Of a DNA stretch of 64,000 nt, positions 1 through 10,600 are shown piece by piece. Position 1 is the stretch's first letter, and each line of letters starts with the position of its first letter. This stretch comes from Sphingorhabdus sp. Alg239-R122 (GTDB lineage Bacteria; Pseudomonadota; Alphaproteobacteria; Sphingomonadales; Sphingomonadaceae), in NCBI RefSeq assembly GCF_900537065.1, contig NZ_UNRC01000002.1:160342-224341 (forward strand). The letters are read 5' to 3'. Below the pieces are notes generated by a model. The model worked only from the letters and a program-made list of their open reading frames with translations. It had not been told where the DNA came from and searched no databases. The translations under genes were made by a program, and so were the position numbers.

Positions 1-2
1 AA

Positions 3-1568
3 TTCCGCCTGTCAGGGGTTGAATTTACCGGGCTGAAGATGGTTGGCGCGGATATGCTTACATCCAGCTATGCCGATAAAGTGGGGCAGGAGCTTCCCGT
101 TGCCGCGATATGCGATATTCGCGACCGTGCAGCCACAACACTTCGCGAGGCGGGTTATCTTGCCGCGGTGCAGGTGCCGCCGCAGAAAATCAGCGACGGG
201 CAAGTGCGCCTGGATGTGCTAATGGCAAAAATGACGCGGGTGCAGATCCGCGGGAATGCAGGGCCATCGGAAAAAGCGTTGCTGGACTACGTTAATAAAC
301 TGACTGACCAGCCGGTTTTCAATATCAAGGATGCGGAACGCTATTTGCTGCTGGCGCGCGACATACCGGGGTTGGACGTGCGGCTGGCATTGCGCCCCAC
401 CGATGGCGCACCAGGAGAAGTGATCGGTGAATTTTCGGTGCAGCGTACGCCAATCTATGTGGACACCACGGTGCAGAATTACGGGTCAAAATCAGTCGGC
501 AGGTTTGGTGCGCTGGGACGGATCAGGGTCAATGGCATTACCGGCCTTGCCGATGAAACCACGGCAAGCATTTTTTCCACGATCGATTTTGATGAACAGC
601 AGGTGCTGCAGTTCGGTCATAGCTTCAAGCCTGGCAGTGAAGGGCTGACCATTGGCGGCAATTTCACCTATGCATGGACAACGCCTGACCTTGGCCCCGG
701 TATTGACCTCAATTCCGAAACGCTGATTGCATCTCTTGATGCCACCTATCCGATAGTCCGCAGTCAGGCTCGCAACCTGTTCGGCACGGTCGGATTTGAA
801 TATATTGATCAGGATGTGCGCTTTGGCGCATTGCCCCTGACGCGTGACAAACTAAGCGTGCTCTATGCCCGTCTTGGCTATAATGCGATTTCTGCCCCCA
901 GTATTACAGGCCGCGATGGTTTTTCGATTTCGGAGCCGCGCTGGGCCGTTGGGGGTTCGCTTGAAGTCAGGCAGGGGCTCAGCATATTTGGTGCGAGCAA
1001 GGGCTGCGGTCCGGCGCTTGCGCGCTGCGCAGTGCCTGGTTTTGTACCGCCTAGCCGCGCTGAAGGTGACCCCACGGCCTTTGTAGTTCGTGCCAGCGGG
1101 CAATTTGATTATCGTCCGGCGAAAGACGTGACCATAACCATCGCGCCGCGCCTGCAATATGCTCCTGATGCATTGCTGAGCTATGAAGAATTTTCCGGCG
1201 GCAACTACACGATAGGCCGGGGCTTTGATCCAGGTATATTGATCGGGGATAGCGGCGTCGGCTTTCGCAGCGAACTGCGTTACGGTTCGCTCATTCCAAA
1301 AGACCGTGCGGCATCGGCTATCCAGCCCTATGTGTTTTTTGACGCCGCATGGGTGTGGAATGAAGACGCCGCCTTTGACGGGCTGGATCCGCAAAGTCTC
1401 TATTCGGCAGGCGGCGGTGTCCGCGCCAATATCCGCAATGGCGCCCGAATTGACGCGACTTTGGCGGTTCCGCTGAAAAAAGCAGGTTTTCAGACACAGC
1501 GGGGCGATGTCCGCTTCCTGATTTCATTGACCATGCAGCTTGCGCCATGGCGGTTCGGGGGAAATTAA
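3..1568 (+). CDS. TpsB-type outer-membrane transporter (ShlB/FhaC/HecB family), 5' end outside window
   Basis: Outer-membrane partner of a two-partner secretion system. It would bind the exoprotein made by the next gene in the periplasm and export it through its own barrel. The frame is open from base 3, so the start, signal peptide and the beginning of the first POTRA domain lie upstream; 521 residues are visible. The first ~150 residues look like POTRA modules, for example the VRIRGN-like VQIRGN strand. The rest alternates like a 16-stranded barrel. The family's L6 loop signature is visible as GRGF...GDSG, encoded near 1213-1260. The end (PWRFGGN) is close to the aromatic barrel end usual in the family. 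It lies just upstream of the tpsA gene, probably in one operon. The first ATG at 39 is internal, not the true start. Confidence 0.9.
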   Translation, partial: FRLSGVEFTGLKMVGADMLTSSYADKVGQELPVAAICDIRDRAATTLREAGYLAAVQVPPQKISDGQVRLDVLMAKMTRVQIRGNAGPSEKALLDYVNKLTDQPVFNIKDAERYLLLARDIPGLDVRLALRPTDGAPGEVIGEFSVQRTPIYVDTTVQNYGSKSVGRFGALGRIRVNGITGLADETTASIFSTIDFDEQQVLQFGHSFKPGSEGLTIGGNFTYAWTTPDLGPGIDLNSETLIASLDATYPIVRSQARNLFGTVGFEYIDQDVRFGALPLTRDKLSVLYARLGYNAISAPSITGRDGFSISEPRWAVGGSLEVRQGLSIFGASKGCGPALARCAVPGFVPPSRAEGDPTAFVVRASGQFDYRPAKDVTITIAPRLQYAPDALLSYEEFSGGNYTIGRGFDPGILIGDSGVGFRSELRYGSLIPKDRAASAIQPYVFFDAAWVWNEDAAFDGLDPQSLYSAGGGVRANIRNGARIDATLAVPLKKAGFQTQRGDVRFLISLTMQLAPWRFGGN

Positions 1569-1626
1569 TCCTGCCTCATTGGGTATAATGACGGGCATTA
1601 AAGGTTTTACACAGAGGAAAGCAGCA

Positions 1627-4600
1627 ATGGCACAGACAGCATCAAAAGACCGCAGGAATGACTGGTTAATGCAGCATGTCCGGTGCCGATCATTGCTGCT
1701 GAGCAGCGGATCGGCGAGCGCAGCGGCACTGGCACTCATGTTTGCGCCGTTGCCTGCGCATGCTCAATCCATGGACAGTGCCATTTCGGCTGTCGAAGGA
1801 ACAGGTAGTGTCACCAGCGGCAGTGCGACCATAGCCCAGACGTCCACGCAGGACACAGTCACGGTCAACAGCAGTGAGGCCATTATCGACTGGGATCTGA
1901 CTGATGATGCGATTGGTGGCGGTGATATCGTATTCCTGCCTGAAAATAATACGCTGTTGTTCACAGGATCAAGTGACTACACGGTGCTCAACAGGATCGT
2001 GCCAACCGATGCCACGCGCGGAATCCGCATTGACGGCACGGTGCAGAGCCTGGTTGGGGGCAATACGGGCGGTAATGTCTGGTTCTACAGCCCTGGCGGG
2101 GTTATCGCCGGGGCAACATCGGTTTTCGATGTGGGTGGCTTGGTCCTGACCGCCAACGCCATTGATACAAGCGGTGGCCTGTTCGGGGCGAATGGCGAAA
2201 TTCGCTTTCGCGGGGCCGCAGGCAGTACTTCTGCAGTGGTTGTTGAAAATGGCGCGCAGATAACAGCGCCGAATAATGGTGGTATCAACTCGCAAGTGGG
2301 CAGCAGCTATGTTGCGCTGGTTGCACCACGTGTGGTGCAAGGTGGCAATGTGAATGTGAACGGTTCAGTTGCCTATGTGGGCGCGGAACAGGCGGACCTC
2401 ACGATCAATAACGGCCTGTTTGATATTAACGTGACAGTCGGTACGACTGACGCCAACGGCGTTGTGCACGAGGAAACAGGGCGGACACTGGGACCATCGT
2501 CGACGCCAACACCGGCAGGCGCGAACAACACTCCACCTGCCAATCCCGATGCACAAGCCGTTTATATGGTCGCCGTCCCCAAAAACGATGCGATCACCAT
2601 GCTGGTGTCGGGCAATATCGGCTATTTCCAGGCTGCGAGCGCGAACATTGTCAATGGTGAAGTCATCCTGAGTGCGGGTCATAATGTCTCTGTTGGCGGC
2701 ACGGATGCAAACCCGACCATTGATATCGCGTCTGATCCAGTCAATGCGCTATCTGCCAATATTGAGTTCGGCAGCCTCACACTCAATGCCTCCACGACGT
2801 TGCAGGCTAGCGACACACTGGACATGGTTACCGAAGGCTCGCAGGTGCTGGCTGTCAATAATGATCGGTATGACCTGACCGCGACGGCTGGCAACCGGAT
2901 TGATATTGGCGGCATAGCAGGCGGCAGCTTTCGGGCTGGCCGCGATGTCACGTTGCGGGCGGGAACATCTGCGCAGGGTGGAACCATTAACATATTTGTG
3001 GACCGCAATACTGTTTCACCTGATGCCCAGGGGACGATTCAGATTGATGGAAACTTCACTGCTGATACCAGCGCGGCAGGAGCGGATGATTTTTTTACTA
3101 TACGCAATAATGGGAACACTGGCATTGGTGAGGACGCGATTGCCGGTGATATCAATATCAATATTTCGCAGGGCGGCAGTTTCACTGTAGGGGGGAATGC
3201 AAATTTCCTCGCGGGCGCACAGGGCGGCAAGGGTGAACAGCAAAATGGCCTGGCTCAAGGCGGCAACATTTCACTGAACCTTGCCGATGCGGGAACTCGG
3301 ATTGACTTTGGTGGCTTTACACAGTTTGACACTGGTACACGCAGTTCAAATTCCGGGAAAATCGGTGGCAATGGTGTGGGGCTGCTCGGTGCTGACGGCG
3401 TGGCCGGAGATGTCTCACTTAGCCTTTCTGGCGGGACTTTTACTTCCGGAACGCTGAATTTTGACATTGGGGCGAGTGCATCATCAGGCTCTGATGCAGG
3501 CACGGCACAAAGCAATGATGCCACGGCGGGAAATTTCACATTATCGGTGACGGGCGGCGCGCATGATATTGGCGACATAAATGTCAATGGCAGGTCGTCT
3601 GCAGGCCAGTCATTCAACGCTGCTGGCGACAGGGTATCAGGCAATGTCAGTCGCAGCCGGGCCAATATCCTGGTTGATGCTGGCACGCTCAATGTCGGGA
3701 ACGATATTGATCTTGACCTGGATGCATTTGGCCTGGTCACTGGCAGTCCGGTTGATGTCGCCACAATCACTACCCAAAATGGCGGTTCGCTTATTGTGAC
3801 CGACAATATCGGTATTACTACAAGGGCATCCGGTGACAGTGCGACGGGGACGCTGACAGGCGGTTCAATTGCAATCCGCGCCGATGGTGGAACAATCACT
3901 GCAGGGGATATGTTCCTGAGCGCGGGCGTAGGGACAAGGGACTCATCGAATACAGAAGATTATATAGGCGGCAATATTGATGTCGTATCGCAAAATGATG
4001 GTACTATTCTTGCTGGTTTTGGTAGTTTGTCCTCCAGCGCAGATGCCAGCGGGGTTGCTGGTGGTAATGCCACCGGCGGGGATATACTTATCAACGCCAA
4101 TAACGGTTCGATCACATTTACCAGCACTTTGTTCGCGTCTTCCGACGGTTTTGGTGGTGCTGGCACTTCCGCGAACGGAGTCGGTACCGGCCAGGGCGGG
4201 AATGTAACACTCCGTGTCGAAGGCGTAGATGGCGATCTTTCGCTTGCCAATGCGTTTCTTGAGGCGGACGGGTCGATCAGCCAAGGCGACGAGGGCGGCT
4301 TTTTCTTCTTTGAAGGCGCTGGTGGCAACGGCGCTGGCGGTTCTGTCGTGCTTGACTTGCTGGGCGGGACGTTCACCGCCGGAGACCTGAATGTCAGTGC
4401 GGATGGTTTTGGGGGAAGTGCCGGAGGTGGCGGTTTCTTTAGAGCATTTGCAGCTGCGCCGGCGCCCAGGCTTGCCGGACCTGCACCGGCTGCGTTCGCC
4501 TTGGCTGCTGCTGCTGTTGGCACGGATGCGCTGGGCATGTCAGCGGGCGATGGCGGTGTCGGTACGGGCGGTGACGTTGTATTCAACCTGGACCTTGGAG

Positions 4601-7600
4601 CAGGTTCAGCCACTGTTGCGAACCTTTCCGTAACATCCAACGGTGCTGGCGGAGACGGCGCGCAAGGTGATGTGACCGCCGGTACATTTGGCGGCACTGG
4701 CGGTGATGGTATTGGCGGCAATGCGACATTCAATGCCATTTCCGGTACGTTGAACGTAGCAACCCTCACAGTCTCGGCGAATGGCAACAGCCAGAATTTT
4801 GGTGGACGTGGTGGTTTCGGCAGCGGTAGTAATGGCGGGAATGGCGGCAATGGTATTGGCGGCAGCGCGACATTTAACCTTGACGGGACAGCGACCATCA
4901 ATGCCCCGACTGTGCTGGTCAGTGCGGATGGCTTTGGCGGTGCGGCTGGAGGTTCCGGTCCGGCATTCGACCCGCAAAATCAGACACAGCTTCCCGAAGG
5001 TAATGGTGGGACTGGCGGTACCGGCACGGGCGGCGATGCCGTTTTCAACAATACGGCCGGATCGATCAGTTTCCAGCAGCTTACCGTGCAGTCAAATGGC
5101 ATAGGCGGCCAGGGCGGGGACAGCTTTGGCCAGACCACCGGTGAATCAACGGGTGATGGCGGCGATGGCGGTGACGGGGTTGCGGGTAACGCGACCATTA
5201 ACCTGAACCAGGATGAAAGCGGCAATCCGTTATATTCTGTTATCGCCAACGGTATAGGCGGCAATGGTGGTTCCGGCTTGGATTCGGGCAATGGTGGCAA
5301 TGCGACGGGCGGCGTTGCAGCGCTTAACATTAACAACGTCAATGTGCAGCTTGCACCCCCCATTATTTCGGCGGTTGCTTTAGGCGGCAATGGCGGTTTT
5401 GGCGATGGTGTTGGCGGTATAAGCGGCGATGGCGGCAGCGCGCAGGGTGGCACGGCGCGGTTGGAAGTAACTGGCGATTTGGGTGCGATTGACCTGACCA
5501 GTATATCTATGAATGCATCTGCGGCGGGCGGTACTGGCGGCAATGGAGCTGATGATTTCAGCTTCGCACCAACGGGTACTGGCGGCACAGGCGGCAATGG
5601 CGGTGAAGCGACAGGCGGCACGTCCGAAATAATCGCCCGTACAGGTGGCACGATAACGCTTCCTCCTGTCTCTTTCACATTTACCAACACAGGTGCGGGC
5701 GGCAGTGGCGGCAATGGCGGCTATTCCTATTCGGGTAGTGGCGGTGACGGCGGTGATGGTGCGAATGGCACGGGCGGAACAACACGGTTCCTGTCACAGG
5801 GCGGTACGATTAATGGCAATAATATTGTCATAACAACCTCTGGCCAAGGCGGTGATGCAGGAACGGGCGGCGGAACATTTTCCAGTTATGGGGGCGCACC
5901 TGGCACAGATGGAACCGCAGGCTTCGGCTCAGGCGGCCTTTCGGTTATCGAGGTGCAGGAGGGCAGTCCCGGCATCATCAATTTCGGCGCAACCACTATC
6001 GAATCAAGCGGTTCGGGCGGCGGTGCTGGCGGCCGGATTGAGATTACCGACACATCTGTCGATCCTGCCGGACTGATTACATTCGACAGCCTGAATGCGA
6101 CCGTTATCGGCCTCAATAATCCCGGCCTCACCGGCTTTTATATGTTCAGCGATAGCGGTGCGATCACTGTCAATGGCGATGCGACCGTGAATGTTTCAGG
6201 CAATATCGAATTTGACTTCGCAAATGATGGCCGGTTTGATGTGTCTGGCAATATCGACCTTACCAGCGGGGCGGATATACTGGTGGGCCACACCAGCAAT
6301 AGTGGTGTGGATTCGATCACCTCCGGCGGCACGTTCGATGCTGTGGCACAGGGTGACTTCAACAGTATGGCAGGCTCGCTTATTGTTGCGGGCAGCACGG
6401 CCACAGTGCGTGCCGAACAGGATGCGACAGTTGATGATATAACCGGCATCGGGCTTGTTGATATTTCCGCACGGCAGGATGTTACGCTTAACAATGGCGC
6501 AGTGATAGGAAACGCGTTCGTCATTAATGTTGGTGCCGGTTCCATTGTGGTCGGCCCGCAGCTGATCGTACAGGCCGGCCTCGATAACGGCACACCTCCG
6601 CCACCACCGGCCCCGCCGCCGGTTCCCGGATATGATCCGAATTTCAACGCCACCATCACCGGTAATGTGACATCAACCGGCAACATCATTGTAAATGCGG
6701 GCGGCAATGCCACGTTTGTGGCGGGCAGCACCACCATTTCCGACAATGGCCTGACGGTGCAGACGGGCGATGACATCATCATCGAGGCGGGCGCACTTGT
6801 TGAAGCGGCGGCCAACCCGGCAACGTCGCCCACGCCTGCCAATCCGTTCTCTAACTTCAATAACCTTGCGCTGCTCGCGGGTGGCCTCACTCCGCTGAGC
6901 ACTGCAATCGTGACGCCGATATCATCCATTGTCGCGGCTGGCGATATAAATGCGAATGATTTCGCCATTATCATGTTGGCGAATGCGGTTGACGGGCTGG
7001 GCGGCACCATCACGGCTGACTCGCTGGTTGTTGATATCAATGACGCGCCGCCTAACGGCATCGCGCAGTCCGACGATAACGGCCTGCTCAGTGCACAGTG
7101 TGTGCAGGGCAATGTGTGTCTTGGCACGCTTGATGTGAGCAATCAGCTGTTTGTCGGCCAGGCGAGCAATAATGACGTGATCCAGGCGGTGGTCGAAGGC
7201 GGCAATGTCAATGCGGATATAATCCGCATCACTACGCGCCGTGACCTGATTGTCGGCATGGACGGTGTTGCGTCCACCTTTGACGGAGGCACGGAAATCC
7301 TGCTTGAAAGCCTGGAAGGTGATATCGACCTGCGCGATGCGGCGCTCACCAGCGATCTGCTGCAACTCAGCGCGGTAAATGGTAGCTTGCTGGGCAGTGG
7401 CAGTCTGGCGAGTACCAACGATATTGGCATCACGATAGGCGCTGATCTGAGCGCGGCCAGTATCGATACGGGCGGTGAGCTCACCACGGTTGCCGATATA
7501 GGCGGCGCGCTGGAAGGTTTTTATTCGGTACCGGGCAGTATGTTTGTCGGGTCGCACAGTGTCGGAACGGGCAGCATAAATTATGATGCCGGCGGCGACT

Positions 7601-10600
7601 TTGACTTTGGCGATATAAATGTCCCGGGAACCGATATTACGCTGACGGCTATCGGCAATGTGAGTATAGGAAGTTCAAACACCGCTGATAATATCGATAT
7701 CAATGCAACGATGATTGATCTGGGGGATGTATCTGCCGCAGGAAATATTGACCTGCTTGCTACTGACATTATCAGTTTTGGCTCGGTTACAGCAGGCGGC
7801 ACCCTTACGATGGATGCCGGGGACATTTTCGGCACAGTCGCGGGTGCCAGTGATATTGATGCGATAGCGGCAGGTACGTTCAATGTCGCAAATGCTATAG
7901 CTGGCAATACCCTGACCGTAGATGCGTTTGATGTGATAATCGGCGCTGCCAGTGGCAGCGCTGTTTCCCTTTCAGGCGCGTCTTCCGTTGAAGTCGATGA
8001 CTTGTCAGGGGACAGTGCAAATATATTTGGCGGTTTGGTCACGATTCAGGATGCTATCCTGACAGGGGATCTTAACATTGACGGAGATGATATAAATATT
8101 GGCAACGCATCTGCGGACAATATCAACCTTTCATCGGTTCTGGATGTGCGGCTTGATATGCTGGATGCCGCAAGCGATGTGGTGATCAGTGCACCAGGCA
8201 ATGTTCTAACGGCACTTGGCCCGGGGGATATACGCGCTGGCGGAAATATTGATCTGAACGGAGCAACATCGGTCCAACTGGACAATCTTGATGCGGGCGG
8301 GGATATTACAGTCGCAGGCGGATTTATAGCCCTGCTTTCTGCCGATGCCACTGGCACGCTTGATCTTGTATCGGACACCACAATTGAACTGTTCGGTGAT
8401 TCTTTATCGGGCGGAGCCATGACTCTGAATGCCGGGAGTGATATCAATATTGCCTCGCTGACCAGTGGCGGACTATTGGATATCGACGCAGGGGGTATCC
8501 TCACGGGCGATGATCTCGTCGGTGCAGATCTGATAACAATTGATGCCCAGTCGGTTGATGTGGCGAGTGTCAGTTCAACCGGAAACGCGGCGCGTATCAT
8601 CACCGCCTCGGGGGATGCAGTCTTAGGTACGGTTTCTGCAGCCACTGGCGTTATTGTCACGGCGAACGGGATGGCGGATATCGGCATGGCGACAAGCGGC
8701 GGAAATACCAATATAACCGGCACCTCAGTCACGTTGGACAATGGCACGATTGGCAATAACCTCAACGTCAATGCGACATCCGGCGATATTGCCGGAACCG
8801 GAACAATTACGGTGGGCGGTGCGATCGATCTGACTGCCACCGGCAATGTCGGCTTTGGCGATCTGGATGCGCAGGGCGGTGACTTCACTGTCGATGCGGG
8901 TGGTGATGTCAGTTTTGCTTCTGCAACCGGCAGCAATGACGTGATCATGAATGCCGGTGGCGCGATTGGTGGCGGTGATATAACCGCTGCCGGCACGGCG
9001 ATGCTTGATGCGGCCGATATCGCGGTCGGCAATGTGAATGCGGACATGATCGATTTCACCAGCGGCGCGGACATCCTGTTCGATGGGCTCACATCACCCA
9101 ACGCGATTGCGTTGTCGGCGGCGAATGGCACTATCGGCGCAAATACGGGCAACGGCGATATTGACAGCGGCGGCGATGTTGACCTTGCCGCGCAGGTCAT
9201 CAATGTGGGTGACGTGACATCAGGCGGATCTGTTTCTGCAGATGCGAGTGCGGGTGATGCCACCTTTGGTACAGTGGATGCGGCAAATGACATCACTGTT
9301 TCCGCCACCGGGACTCCGACGCTGGCAAATGCCATCAGCGGGGGCAATACCGACATCACTGGTGCGTCGGTAACCCTGAGCAATGGTGATATTGGCGGCG
9401 ACCTCACGCTCAACGCAACGGCAGGCGATGTTGATGCCAATGGCGCAGTTACTGTCGCGGGCGGTATTGATCTTGATGCGACAGGCAATATCGGTTTCGG
9501 CACACTGGGCGCAGAGGGCGGTGATTTCACGGCTGATGCGGGCGGTAATATCGATTTCACACAGGCCAATGGCGCGGCGAATATCGACATGAATGCGGGC
9601 GGTGACATTACGTTTGACGGCATTGATGCAGCCACTGGCGTTGGCATTGATGCGGGCGGCCTGGTGCAGGGCGATGTCCTGTCCAGCGGCGGGGGTGTGT
9701 CTGTTTCGGGCGAAAGCGGCATCACGATCGATACCTTATCGGCCAATGGCGATGTAGAGCTTCTTGCAGATAACGGCGCGATTGCCGTTGCGGGTGATCT
9801 GACCACGCCCGGTACTGTCCGCGCCATTGGCGAGGATGTGCTGGTGAACAGTTCCGGCGATTTGGAATTCAGTGATACCAGCGCAAGTGCCGGCAATGTA
9901 GCCGTGACCGCGCTGGGTAGCCTGGTTATGGATGATACCGATGCCAGCGGTGATGTGAACCTGACTGCGGGCGGCTCAATCACGCTTGGCGACACTGAAG
10001 CAGGTGACAGGGCAGCTTCAACTGGTCAGGGTGATATCATATTAGATGCAGGGACTGACATTATTTTGGGTAGCGATACGCTCGCGGCTGGAGCATTGTT
10101 GGCTAACGCGGGCGGCAATGTGCAGGTGGATGCGCTTGCGTCTGGCGAAACAGTCAATATCAGCTCTGCCGATATTGCCATTGCAGGCGGTGCGCAGTTG
10201 GGTGAGGGTGATTTTACGGCTGATATACAGCTTTCCAATACCGGAACTGATCCAATGTTCGTTGGCGGCGCGGATACTACCGATGGATATAGCCTGAGCA
10301 ATGACGAGTTTGGCAATGTCCAGTCGGGCGGCAGCATTATGCTGCGTTCCGATGCGGCGTCGCGGCAAGGTGATGACCTTATCATCCGTGACCTGACGGC
10401 AAGTGCGGGCCAGGGCGGCAATATTGGCGCGGATGGTGCTATCCTCTTCAATGGCGGTGACAATACACGCATTGAGGGCGCGGTTTCCCTTGGCAATGCT
10501 TCTGCCGATAACGGCATTTTTGTTGATGCCGCACAGGGTATTGCTGCCGATGCTGAAACCGCGATAGTCGAACTTACCGATGCCAATGGCGGCTTTGCCG

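Noticed and set aside
4300-6000. Repeated GGCGG-rich DNA as a CRISPR or tandem-repeat array
   Set aside because: There are no fixed repeat and spacer lengths and the region codes for a continuous Gly-rich protein.
8046-9995. 649-codon open frame on the minus strand within the adhesin gene, and similar ones at 6138-7142, 4980-5714 and 10026-11168
   Set aside because: They lie antisense to a clearly real repetitive gene. Their Ser/Pro/Ala-rich translations are complements of GGC/GAT-rich codons, and no family motifs or ribosome sites are seen.
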